Assembly (NCBI GenBank): GCA_033557465.1
Contig: CM066031.1
Location: 1,442,556,163-1,442,620,162, forward strand
Reading direction: 5' to 3'
DNA length: 64,000 bases
Source of the DNA: Ichthyophis bannanicus
Taxonomy: Eukaryota > Chordata > Amphibia > Gymnophiona > Ichthyophiidae
Numbering within the stretch: the stretch's first letter is position 1; each line of letters begins with the position of its first letter. This document shows positions 22,118-32,430 of this stretch, piece by piece. A program made the translations under genes and the position numbers. A model generated the notes under the pieces. That model was not told the DNA's origin and did not search any database. It saw only the letters and a list, made by a program, of their open reading frames with translations.

Positions 22118-22690
22118 CATTGTTGTTGTTGTTAAGTGTCATTGAGTTGGTGTCAGCTCATGAAGACCCTCTTGATACTGTCTTAAACTGTGTTTGGTCT
22201 TCAGTCAAGAGGCTCATTGTTGATAGAGTAACAGCAGTTATGGATGCCACTCTATCGATCGATCTCATTGCTGACCTTCGTCTTTTGTGTTGACCTTCAA
22301 CCTTGCCAAGCATGATATCTCTTTCTCTAATGATCTCTCTCTTCGCATGATGTGCCCAAAGTATGAAAGTCAAAGTTTTGTCATCTGAGCTTCTAAAGAC
22401 AGCATAGGTTTGATTTCCTTTACTACTGTCTCGTTTGTTCTTCAGGCAGTTCATAGTATACACTGTATAATTCAAAAGCATTGATTTTCTTCCTATCTTT
22501 TTCATTATCCAACTTTTGCATCCATATGACATTACAGAAAATATCATAGTTTGGACAAATCAAATCTTTGTATGGAGAGATAACTCTGTTCTTGAGAATC
22601 TTGTCTGGGTCCTTCGTAGTCATTCTGTCAAGAGCAATGTGTCGTTGGATTTCTTGACTGCTTGTCATTTCTTTTATTATTAATCCAAGC
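22118..22690 (-). pseudogene. RTE-type LINE 3' remnant
   Basis: The minus strand reads YGCKSWIMKKIGRKS, then LWAHHAKREIIRERDIMLGKV and EGQHKRRRSAMRS. This is the C-terminal region downstream of reverse transcriptase in RTE/BovB-type LINEs, where YGCESW, MRR-LEK-MLGK and RRRGRQR-like blocks occur. The 3' end at about 22118-22135 has a (CAACAA)-like tail. Frames are broken. Only the 3' end is present, as is usual for truncated LINE insertions. Confidence 0.7.
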
Positions 22691-23377
22691 AGGTTAAAAG
22701 TTGTCCACTATTTTAATTTTTTCCTCCATAATGATGCAAACAAACAATGCACTTATTGATTCTGCTAGTTATCAGGATCTTTGTATTATTTATATTAAGG
22801 TACAAGCCCATTTTAAGACTATTTTCCTTGATCTCGAGAAGCGAAATGTTTCAAATCATCTTCAATTTCAGCTAGTGCCATTACAAGTCCAAATTTTAAA
22901 ATTATACTGTAGATTATATGAATTTTCTAACATGCTGCCTACTAAAAGTATATCATTTTTGTACTGTTCACCTTGTGTCACATTTCTATCATACAACTGT
23001 TTTATTGTGTTGCTTTAAGGTGTTACATTACTGATTCTGTATCATATTATTGCTTTTATTAGGATTTAATTTGCCCCTCTCATTATTATAATTGTCTAGG
23101 AAGCTGATAATGTCATTTTGCTATTGTGCTATTATTACAATGTAAGCTGTTATGTTAAATGATACCTGTTTTACACCACCTTGGGTGAATATTTTCATAA
23201 AAGGCAGCTAATTAATTAATAATTATATTACCACTCCATAAAGTTAAGAGAGCAAAGGCTACACAGCAGCATTGATTGCAGATTAAGCTCAAAGTAATGT
23301 GCAAATAATGCACCCTTCAAGTTGGAAATTGTGCACTATAAAAATTGCAGGGAATCAATGAAAAATAAAGTAGCATT
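22691..23377. other. AT-rich stretch without a gene
   Basis: I see no supported gene or transposon. The sequence is AT-rich with short open frames of no recognisable family. It separates the RTE remnant from the left end of DIRS copy D. Confidence 0.5.
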
Positions 23378-23768
23378 TTACTTACTAGTTAATGTACTTT
23401 CCTTGAGTTCTGCTAGATCAGTCCAGACAAATGGGTTATGTTCCCCTACCAGCAGAATGGTGGAGACAAAGAACCAATGAAAAGCCCAGGTTTCAATGAC
23501 ATCACTCCTATGCCTCTATTTTCCTCAGCTACCAGAGGTTCCTTCAGTATTCATCCCAAAGCAAATGGGAGAAACATGGCAAGCCTCACACAACCTCAAT
23601 CGTAGGCAACAATGAGTAATCAACAGTAGAGAATTATATACAGGAAAGCTTAAACAGATGGATGTCAGTAGAAGATGAACTTGCAGAGCCAAGTAGAAAA
23701 ATCATGGCAGACCCAAGGGTACTGTAGCAGAAGAACAGAGCAAAGAGTTTCAGGGGCTGGCCCTGAAG

Positions 23769-23865
23769 TAGTCTAGCAGGACTCAAGGAAAGGACATTAA
23801 CTAGTAAGTAAACTATCACCTTCCATATCGTCCTGCTAGACCAGTCCAGACAAGTGGGATGTACC
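23769..23865 (-). repeat. Internal complementary region of DIRS copy D
   Basis: The first part, GACTCAAGGAAAGGACATTA and on to CTAGTAAGTAA, is the inverse of the element's left end. The second part, ACTATCACCTTCC and onward with CCTGCTAGACCAGTCCAGAC, should be the inverse of its right end, which is not in the window. The predicted junction is near 23811. The region thus records the missing terminus. Confidence 0.8.
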
Positions 23866-24009
23866 AAAGCTACAACTCCACTGGGCAGAAAGAAGACACA
23901 GGAGCTCAAAAAATACTTGAGTGAAAGGCCATGTCTGTCCACGTCTGGACATCCAAGTGGTAATACTTGACAAAAAGTAGAAAGTGATGCCAAACCATTC
24001 CTGGCTACC

Positions 24010-24327
24010 CAATAAGCTCTCATTTAATCAATATATCATCCAATACTCCACCCAAAACAAGACACAGGACAACATCTTCTATATTTGGAATAAACAAATC
24101 AAACTAACTTTTGACCAACAGTTAGCTCAGAACAAACACCATATGTAAATAGTCGATTGTTATACCCAGTTATATTTACTTATCTTGTTAATCGTTTTAT
24201 TACTACGACACACCTTGTTTAAACGTTCCATGTAATGAATATTTGTTATAATGCAAATTCTGAGTTCATTGCAAACCGCCTTGATGTGTGAAACGCGGTA
24301 TATAAGCGCACATAAATAAATAATAAA
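24010..24327 (+). mobile_element. L2-like 3' end or SINE fragment
   Basis: The segment ends in GCAAACCGCCTTGATG, GAAACGCGGTATATAAG and AAATAAATAATAAAT, the same tail style as the L2-type LINE at 38290-38361 and the SINEs at 1687 and 39088. The body upstream is AT-rich and I cannot tell a truncated LINE from a SINE. It interrupts DIRS copy D near the start of its recombinase part. Confidence 0.6.
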
Positions 24328-24343
24328 TGTTGATGCCTGATAA

Positions 24344-25230
24344 ATGTCTGCAGGGGCTACCGAGCTCTGCTCCATCCATGAGGACACTTGTGCTCAGGCA
24401 GAATGGGCATGCAAACCCTCCAGAACTGGCCGGTTCCACAACAGATACACTGAGGCAATGGCCTCCTTAATCCAGCGCCCCAAAGTTGATTTAGCCACCG
24501 CATCACCCTTGCGAGGGCCAGCAAACAGCACAAAAAAGATGGTCAGACTTGCGAAAGGAATTTATAACCTCCAAGAACTGGAGAAGCACCCTCCAGACAG
24601 CCACAAAGCGAAGATCCTTATCTTTCCCCCGACACTGCTCCTTCGAAAAGGAGGGCAGGCAGACCACCTGGTTCACGTGAAAGGGAGAAAGCACCTTTGG
24701 TAAGAAGGAAGACAGGCTGAATGGAAACTGCCTTCTTTGAAAAAGACAGATAAGGATCCTGGCAAGACAAAGCCTGCAGCTTGCAGAATAAATTGCAACC
24801 AAGAAGACTGTCTTGAGCGTCAAATCCTTCAAAGTTCATCCTTCGACGCCTCAAAGAGTACCGCCTTCAGGGCCCTGAGCACCAGAAACAGATCCCAGGA
24901 AGGGATCATACAGCAGAAGTGAGAACACGGGCGCTGAACCCCCTGGAGAAAGCACGAGATGTCCAGGTGCAAGGCTAGACACTTACCGGCCACTGGACCT
25001 CGGAAACAGGCCAAAGCTCCACCTGAACTTCCTGGGAACTAAGGGAAGAACCCTTCTCCAAGCCATCCTGTAGAAAGGCCAACAGAGAGCACCTTGGCCT
25101 CCTAAGGAGCGAAGTGCCGAATGCCACACCATTGCTCAAAGAGGCACCTGATCTGCATTATGCCACCTTCGTAGACCTCTTCCGGACTCCAAGCAAAGTA
25201 GAGACCACTGCTGGAGAGTAGCCCTTATGC
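24344..25230 (-). pseudogene. Tyrosine recombinase remnant of DIRS copy D
   Basis: A broken minus-strand frame reads LTLKTVFLVAIYSASC, the counterpart of LSWKALFLIALTSARR in the intact copy. Downstream come PFHVNQVVCLPSF (compare PFHINQEVVLPTF) and further integrase fragments. The catalytic arginine motif is altered and multiple stops are present. It is inactive. Confidence 0.7.
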
Positions 25231-25231
25231 A

Positions 25232-27335
25232 CTAGCTGTCTCCTTTCAAGAGCCAAGCCGTAAGCAAGAAGGCAACCAGGTCCTCCAGGACAATCTCTTC
25301 CTGCCGCAATAGACCCGAGATGGAGGTAGCCGAAGAGGAGGCACCTGCAGGAGCAGCATCATGTCTCCGAACCACGCTCTCCTTGGCCAATCCGGTACCA
25401 CCAGAATAATCCTGCACAAGTGGTGTTCTATACACTGAATCACATGCCCCACCAGGGGCCATGAAAAAACATGTACAGCAGGTACTGACTTGGCCAAGGC
25501 TGGGTCAGGGCATCGATGCCCTTGGACCCTGTCTCTATGAGGTGAGTGAAGCAGCAGCAAACTTTGGCATTTGAGCAGGTCATCATCAGATCCATTTCAG
25601 GGTGACCCCAGCGACGCAGAATCAACTGAAATGCCTCTTGACAACTCCCAATCCCCAAGATCCAGAGAGAGTGCCAACTGAGGACGTCTGCTCCCACACT
25701 GTCACCCCTGGCAATGTGCTGAGCCAACAAAGCTAGGAGGTTCTTCTCCACAGGCAAACAGGAGAGTCATCTTCAGAGCTACCCCAGCACTTTTCATGCC
25801 ACCTTGCCGATTGACATAAGTCACTGCCATGGCATTATCTGAAAACACTTGAACTGCCCGGTCCCCGACCAGGGCCAGAAGCACCTTAGAGCCAACCTGA
25901 TGGCCCTCCACTTGAGGCGGTTGATGAACCACACCACTTCCCTGCAGTTCCAACAGCCCTGGGCCGCATGATGTTGGCAATGGGCTCCCCAGCCTGAGAG
26001 ACCAGCATCTATCATTAGAAGGATCCAGGAGAAATCGTCCAGTGGCACACTCTTCCCTCAGATGACAGGGCTGCTGCTGCCACCACCAGAAGCTGGACTT
26101 CACCATCAACAGGAGCAGGAGCCTCTGCTCGAACTCCTGAGAACTCAGGGGCCACAGAGTCAGCAAGGATCGCAGTAGCAGTCGTATGTGAGCACACTTT
26201 CACGTCACCATCTCTGTGGTCGCCACCATCAAACCGAAGAGCCAGAGATAATCCCAGACTCTGGGAGCCTGCTGCACACAGAACTGCGCCAGGCAATCCA
26301 ACAGCCTTTTGACTTTCTTATCTAGCAGGAAAACTCTTCCCACTTGAGTGTCGAAATGTGCTCCAGAAAACTCCAGGGTCTGGGAAGGCAACAGATGGCT
26401 CTTTCCCTGATTGATCATCCAGCCAAGACTTTATAAAAAGCACACCACTCAGGACGTCACCCAAGATGCTTCTGAAAGGGAACAGATCCGGATGAGCCAG
26501 TCATCCAGATATGGATGGACATAGATCCCTTGACACCACAGCCACCACCACCACCACCATGACCTTGGAGAATGTTTTTGGAGCCTGAAAGGGAAGGTGG
26601 TGAATTGATAGCAAGAACCAAGCATGGCAAAACACAGATAGTTTTGCTGATCTGCCTGGATCAGGATATGAAAAAATGGCTCAGCCAGATCCACAAAAGC
26701 CCAAAACTCCCCTCAGCGCACTATCATGGAGCGCAAGGTTTCCATTCAGAAGCGCAGAATGCGGAAGCGCTCATTGACCACCTTGAGGTCCAGAATAGGC
26801 CAGAATAGTCCTTTTTGGGTACCACAAAATAGATGGTGTATCTGCCCTTGTCTCGCTCATCTGGCAGGATGGGCACCACTGCCCATAGGTGGAGAAACAT
26901 GTCCAAGGTGGCCCGCACTGCGACCCTCTTGAGCGTAGACCCACAAAGGCAGAAGGCATCTGGAATCAGCTCTCTGTATTCCAGGACACAGCTGAAATGA
27001 ATGGCGTCTAGCATTTAGCGATCCTTGGTAACCTGGGCCCATTCTGGAAAGAAAAGGCAAAACTTCCCTCCAACCAGAGGAACCAGGGAATGGGCCCCTA
27101 AATCTTCATTGTGCAGCCTGGGAGAGTCCTCCCCTGGAGGAGACCGAGTCACTGGGCTCATGCACTCCACCAAAGGACTGAAAACGAGTCCATAGCCCAG
27201 AAGCAGAGGGGAAGAAGGGACTCTCGTCATTACTGACCTGGATAACCTAAGACCCCTGGGGATCTGGCCAGCACACCCTCAGTGGAAGAGCAGAGGCTGA
27301 TGAGAAAGGGGCACTAGTCCACTTCACAGGATCTT
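25232..27335 (-). pseudogene. Reverse transcriptase-RNase H remnant of DIRS copy D
   Basis: Reading right to left: GGKFCLFFPEWAQVTKDR (start of the polymerase), DLAEPFFHILIQADQQNYL, VHPYLDDWLIR with an intact YLDD box, then RNase H motifs SLRLGSPL and VFSDNAMAVTYVNRQGG. The C-terminal AWLLKG near 25240 equals the end of the intact protein. A CCACCACCACC-type trinucleotide repeat near 26540-26560 has expanded inside the frame. Stops and shifts are frequent. Confidence 0.78.
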
Positions 27336-27569
27336 CAGCGGGCTCCCCCGATCGATCGGGGTCGAGCCGGGCCGCTCCACACTGCCCCAACAAGTGCCCA
27401 ATCAGAGGGCTTCAGCTATTTAAAGAAAGGATGCCATCGGGCATGCCTGCACCTGGCAGGTCCTCGCCAGAGGGCCCTTTGGTGTGGCCCTTAGGTGGGG
27501 AACGCCAGCGGGAAGCTGAGTAGCCCTCAGGCGCGGATCTCAGGCCATCAAAGAAACATACACCTATGT

Positions 27570-28170
27570 GCAGAGAACTCAAGGACCAGCAAGAGTTCAA
27601 CAATCCACTGACCTCTCCAATCAATGGACTGCAACAAACTACATCCCGTGAGGTAACCCAACAGACAGCATTACACTCCAACCAAAAAGCCCCGGAAGCG
27701 CAACCAAGAACAACCAGGACAGGAAAGCAGCCGGGAACCGTGTCTGCTAATGGTGAGTAGCTCACCCCATACTAAGGACACTAACATGGAATACCAACCC
27801 CTTCAAGCTCTTCCAACACACAAAAGCAACAAACCCGTATGCAGACATCAAATGTTCAAAAGGAGATTCTACCAACAAATGTATGCTCTTATACTAATTC
27901 TTACCCTATGCTGTTACCAAACAAATACATACTACTACACTACATACATTACAGCCCTACAAGCTCCCCCCATATACGGAACATACCTCCCTACCATACA
28001 CCAACCTATACACATACCTGATTACTACAAACCTCACAGCAAAAGACCTGCCAGATACACTCAAACAAACCCACCATCACACAAATCCATACCTCAATCA
28101 CATTCCCCACATACCACTGGCATAACCAAGATCAATATGCAACAAAACACACACCATTACCAACTACATC
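27570..28170 (+). pseudogene. ORF1-like and 5' region of the L2-type LINE
   Basis: The region between the LINE 5' end and its endonuclease contains an open stretch at 27750-28175 rich in Thr, Tyr, Pro and His with no motif that I recognise. The upstream 27336-27560 part is GC-rich and would correspond to the 5' untranslated and promoter region. The frame is probably not meaningful as read; the endonuclease frame starts within its 3' end. Confidence 0.35.
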
Positions 28171-28662
28171 CATGACAACAACATTGACATCCTATGCATT
28201 ACTGAATCATGGCTCAAGAATACAGACCAGGTAATACTGAATCAAATAACACCACCAGAATTCACAGCATACAACTGCCCCAGAACCCACAAACGAGGAG
28301 GCAGAGTATTAATCCTGGCCAGAACAGAATTAAGGCTCAAGACGTCAACCTCCAAAAGCCCCGAACAATGTGAATTCATCAACATTGAAAACAAGCATTT
28401 ATCCATCTGCCTGATCTACCGACCCCCCAGCGTCCCAACAGAGGACACATCCAATATCCTGCATATCATATACACAGCTAACTCCCCACACAAAACCCTC
28501 ATTGTGCTAGGCGACCTAAACCTCACATCTGCCTCAACAACAATTAAAACGGCTTTTCACAAAGCAATGGAATCCATCCAACTCAAGCAAGTACTATCGG
28601 GCCAATCCCACCACTCTGGCTCTACACCAGATCGCATATACGTACCAACTAACACCCTAGAT

Positions 28663-29885
28663 CAGGGGTCGGGAATCTTTTTCTCTGAGAGAGCCATGAA
28701 CACCACATATTTTTAGAAGTAAATCTGTGAGAGCCATAGGCCTATATTATGTTCAATACCATAAAAACACAAATAAATGTATGCATTTTGTGTACAGTGT
28801 AATTTCAACACAAAGTACAAAATGTCTCTGAATAACATAACATTGTTATGCTGTTGCTAATAAATGATGAGTATTTCTTACCCTTAATGCGACTTCTGGT
28901 GCTGCATGGCTTTGCTGATGGCTTTGTAGTCTGATGATGCTACGATCGTGAACAGTTCTTGCAGACAGAGGCATGTCTTTTATCCGTTTAATTATTTTGT
29001 CTTTATCCGAAAAGTCATCAAAAAGTTCATTGGCAACATCAAGCATGAATGCTTTGGTATACTCCCCATCTGTGAATGGCTTTCTGTTTCTCACAATAGC
29101 TAAAGCGCCAGCAAAGCTAGCTGAATTCCAGTCACCTTGTTGGGTCCAAACACGGAGTTGCTGCTGACTAGCTTGCACTCTTGAGAGCAGTTCTCGACAT
29201 GCTTTTTTCCTGCTGTCTCCCGCAGGATATTTCGATGCAAATGCAGAATGGCGTGTCTCGAAGTGTCGCTTAACATTTGATCGTTTCATAGATGCAATTT
29301 TATCGTTGCATATTAGACACACTGCAGAACCCGTTCTCTCTCCACAAAAGCAAATTCCTCTGTCCATTCCTGCTGAAAAGTACGATACTCATCGTCTCTC
29401 TTTCTTTTAGCCATCTTGTCAAAAGGGTTTCTAAAGTTAGTTAGCTGACAACGCGATTGAAATAAAAGTTAAGTTTCTGATCTCACGACAAGCCGCAGAA
29501 ATCACTGCAAACCGGCTTTCTATTTCGCGCTTTTTTTCGGCACGTGAAGGAGTGTAGGGGTGGCTACTCTTGCAGCCTGATTTGAATTTGGAGGTAAGGC
29601 AAGAGTTATTTCTCTTTAATAAGTGCCTTGCGCGGCAGCACAATGAACGCATGGTTGCAATATTTCTGCCATTTAGGTCAGTGCAGTTTATCTCCCTTAA
29701 CACTTCTGATGCTCAGCTGCAGTAGACTTTAACTCATTTGTAGAAAGGAATTTTGATATGCAATGAATATGTAGATCAAAAGAGTATAAAGAAACATTTT
29801 TTTTAGTTAAAGATTTTTCTGCGAGCCAGATGCAGCCATCAATAGAGCCACATCTGGCTCGAGAGCCACAGGTTCCCAACCCCTG
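28663..29885 (-). mobile_element. hAT-type DNA transposon fragment with BED-type zinc finger
   Basis: The ends CAGGGGTCGGGAATC and GGTTCCCAACCCCTG are inverse. Both flanks carry the identical 8-bp CCCTAGAT (28655-28662, 29886-29893). The 1223-bp element interrupts the endonuclease of the L2-type LINE, and excising it with one duplication restores the reading frame. It carries only the N-terminal part of a transposase, so it is an internally deleted, non-autonomous derivative. Confidence 0.93.
28846..29367 (-). pseudogene. hAT transposase N-terminal part (BED-like finger)
   Basis: About 174 residues begin MDRGICFCGERTGSAVCLIC. C-x2-C and later H-x4-H (HFETRHSAF) form a BED-like zinc finger, followed by a helical region with AFMLDVANELFDDFSDK and a conserved IKDMPLSARTVHDR block. 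This matches the N-terminal half of hAT transposases related to ZBED, SCAND3 and GTF2IRD2-type domesticated proteins. The catalytic RNase-H-like fold and dimerisation region are missing. I read it as a transposon remnant rather than a host gene because it lies inside inverted repeats with a target duplication. Confidence 0.75.
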
Positions 29886-30843
29886 CCCTAGATCATGGTC
29901 TCATGTCGCCACCTAAAACTACACCAATACCATGGTCAGATCACCATGCCATACTATTTGAGCTCCACCACAATACCCAACAGGCAGCTCAGAAAACTGA
30001 ACAGCCAACCAGACGCTTCAAAGCCTTTAACAAAGAGGAATTCCTCATAGACACCATGCAATCCCTACCCCAAGATTTCACTGACTTGGATGAAGCCGTC
30101 GATGCATGGACCACCACCATACTTACCGCATCTCAATTCGCACCACGAAAGAATCCACACCACAAGAAAAACAGGCCCAGATCCACCCCATGGTACTCTA
30201 ACACAATAAGAGAATCCAAAAGAAAACTACGACAACTTGAACATCGCTGGAGACAGAACAAAGCAGAAACAACTCTGAAACAATACCAGGAGAAGCAAAA
30301 AGAATCCAATAATCTAATAAACAAACAAACACCACCACACAAACCTTGTACTAAAAGCCTGCAATAAACCTAAAGAACTCTTCAACATCATTCGGACCCT
30401 AACAAAGGACCCGATCATGAAGGATGAAAGCAAGATGCACCCACAAACCTTTGCTGATCTAATAGCCAAGAATAGTACTACCGCACCCCAAAAGAACATC
30501 TCTCTTATGGACACAGCAACTGAAGATAGCTCTACAGCTACCAATCAATGGAAGAACTTCTGCATTCCATCAATGAAACAAATAGAACAAACCATCACAG
30601 CCCTAAATACCGCCACCTCTCCGTCGGACCCCTGCCCAGTGACTTGGATTAAATCCACCAAAGAAGAACTCAAGACATTCATCCAAAAGATAGTAAGCAC
30701 ATCTCTAACCCAGGGCTACATGCCAAAAGCACTCAAACAATCCACCATATGCCCCATTCCTAAAACCACCTCACCCAACACCACAGACCCCTCAACATAC
30801 TGACCTATATCCAGCCTCCCATTCCTGGCTAAAATAACTGAAA

Positions 30844-31030
30844 GCGTAGTTACTCACCTGTAACAGGTGTTCTCCAGGAGCAGCAGGAATCAGTCCTCAC
30901 ATATGGGTGACGTCGGCGCCGACGGAGCCCTCGCGGAGCAATTTTCCCCAGCTTTCAAAGAAAGCCTTTGGGAATTGCAGCGCGCATGCGCGGTCGCCTT
31001 CCCGCCCAAGGGTGCCATCTTAGCCAGTCT
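30844..31030 (-). repeat. 3' inverted terminal repeat of DIRS copy C with one-sided extension
   Basis: From TTCTCCAGGAGCAGCAGG inward it matches the reverse complement of 36456-36619. Outside that lies about 26 bp, starting GCGTAGTTACTCACC and including the palindrome CACCTGTAACAGGTG, which the other end lacks. The repeat ends inward near GCCATCTTAGCCAGTCT. The 3' end of the RNA would lie here. Confidence 0.92.
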
Positions 31031-31114
31031 GATGACATAGCTAAAAGACAGCTTAAAAATTCATGAAAAAAACTAAATGATATGATTGCAACTCGAAGGG
31101 GAGGAGGGAGGGTT

Positions 31115-31212
31115 GTGAGGACTGATTCCTGCTGCTCCTGGAGAACACCTGTTACAGGTGAGTAACTACGCTTTCTCCAGGACCAAGCAGGAAGTCAGTC
31201 CTCACATATGGG
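31115..31212 (-). repeat. Internal complementary region of DIRS copy C
   Basis: 31115-31171 is the inverse of the left end (ending GGTGAGTAACTACGC) and 31172-31212 is the inverse of the right end (starting TTTCTCCAGGACCAAGCAGG). The two halves meet at 31171/31172, which exactly predicts the outermost bases of this copy on both sides (GCG at 30844-30846 and AAA at 36617-36619). In the DIRS replication model this region aligns the ends of the cDNA for circle closure. Confidence 0.95.
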
Positions 31213-31349
31213 ACTCCCAAGCTTAAGGCTACCGGAGACCCTAAGCACAAAAATGAGCTCCCTCTAGCTCAGCAGCACAGAAGGAAGGTATCTTCACTGA
31301 ATTATTACCCACCGGTAGCCCAACATCCGGGATGGAGGGTAGGAGTTGC

Positions 31350-32430
31350 TCAAACCTCGAAGAGATTTCGGAGGACTGCCTGTCCGAAAGCACTGTCCCT
31401 GCAGGACTCCCTCTCGAGGCAGTAATGGACCGCAAAAGTCTGGCTCGAAGACCAAGTAGCGGCCCGGCAGATGTCTGCCAATGGAATAGAGCGGAGGTAA
31501 GCCACTGACGTAGCTTTCGCCCGAACACAATGAGCCGTGACCCGACTTTCTAACGAGAGTCCGGCTGCTCCATAAGCCCAAGCGATACAGTCAGCAACCC
31601 AGATGGACAGAGTACGCTTGGAGACAGGGAGCCCCAATTTATTGGGGTCAAAAGACACGAAGAGCTGAGCAGCTTTGCGGTGCTCCCGCGTACGGTCAAG
31701 GTAGAAGTTCAACGCCCTTCTACAGTCCAGGGTATGCAGGACCTTTTCAGCTTGGCTGGAGTGTGGCCTGGGAAAGAAGGTCGGAAGTACCACCTCCTGA
31801 TTGATGTGAAAAGGGGAGACCACTTTTGGAAGAAATTTAGGGTGAGTCCGTAGGACTACCCTATTTTTGTAGAACCGAGTGTAAGGGGGATCAGACACGA
31901 GGGCCTGTAGTTCACTTACGCGTCTAGCGGAAGTGAGGGCTATCAAGAATAAGGCTTTCCAAGAAAGAAAACGGAGAGGACAGGTAGCCATAGGTTCAAA
32001 AGGCGGACAGGTGATCCGCTGCAAAACCACATTCAGATCCCAGTCAGGCGCTGGCGGGCGCAGAGGTGGTTTAAGGAGAAGGAGACCTCGGAGAAACCTT
32101 GCCACGAGAGGGTCGTTGGAAAGAGGTCTGCCGTCCACCGGCACATGATGTGCTGAAAGAGCACTGAGGTGAACCTTGACGGAGTTGGACTTAAGTCCAA
32201 GATTAGAGAGGTAGAGCAAGTACTGCAAGACCACCGACACCGAGCAGGAGAAGGGATCCAGAGACTGCTGGGTACACCAAACGGAAAAACGACGCCATTT
32301 AAGGGCGTAGCATTTGCGGGTAGAAGGTCGCCGGGAAGCTAGGACGACCTCTTCCACCTCTGCCGGCAGTAGAAGGGGAGCAAGGACTACCCTTTCAGCA
32401 GCCAGGCCATCAGATGTAGAGATCTGAGGT
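31350..32430 (-). CDS. Tyrosine recombinase of DIRS copy C (domain part of a longer open frame)
   Basis: The last 340-odd residues of a frame that is open from 34298 to 31350 form a phage-integrase-type tyrosine recombinase. The N-terminal SAM-like DNA-binding part reads STRKCYALKWRRFSVWC and LKSNSVKVHLSALSAHH. Catalytic motifs are LTSARRVSELQAL (Arg), VTAHCVRAKATS (His and second Arg) and TFAVHYCLE (Tyr), all intact. It would recombine the circular cDNA into DNA without target duplication. No ATG lies near the start of the domain: the first methionine after LAAERVVLAPLL is already inside it (EPMATC). Synthesis as part of an upstream fusion is therefore likely; see the overlapping frame entry. 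Confidence 0.9.

Larger units (their letters stand above)
23378..27335 (-). mobile_element. DIRS-like retrotransposon copy D, left part (different subfamily)
   Basis: The left end, TTACTTACTAGTTAATGTAC, matches the inner half of an internal complementary region at 23769-23865, so the 3' end is real. Recombinase, RNase H and reverse transcriptase remnants follow to the right in minus orientation. The element is cut at 27335 by an L2-type LINE and resumes at 38362 with Gag sequence. The far (5') end was not found. Ends and motifs differ from copies A to C, so this is a separate, older subfamily. Confidence 0.8.
28130..30843 (+). pseudogene. AP endonuclease and N-terminal reverse transcriptase of the L2-type LINE (interrupted)
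   Basis: The endonuclease is seen as a degenerate RSICNKTHTI (family NARSxxNK motif), ITESWLKNTD, ICLIYRPPS and LIVLGDLNLTS. It continues across the hAT insertion with LDHGLMSPP and WSDHHAILFEL, the terminal SDH motif. Reverse transcriptase begins with ALNTATSPSDPCPVTWIK and ICPIPKT. A stop (TAC TGA at about 30798-30803) breaks the usual Y-R-P-I-S block, followed by LPFLAKITE up to the DIRS insertion at 30844. The protein would nick DNA and prime reverse transcription. Confidence 0.82.

Noticed and set aside
26520..26565. Trp-rich peptide in the polymerase of DIRS copy D
   Set aside because: It is a CCA/CAC trinucleotide repeat expansion read on the minus strand, not a protein feature.
27750..28175. 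Thr/Tyr/Pro-rich 141-codon protein gene
   Set aside because: It has no recognisable domain and overlaps the 5' part of a LINE whose endonuclease is read in another frame.
28846..29367. Host zinc-finger gene (GTF2IRD2, SCAND3 or ZBED type)
   Set aside because: The frame lies between hAT inverted repeats with identical 8-bp duplications inside a LINE, so it is the transposon's own transposase fragment.
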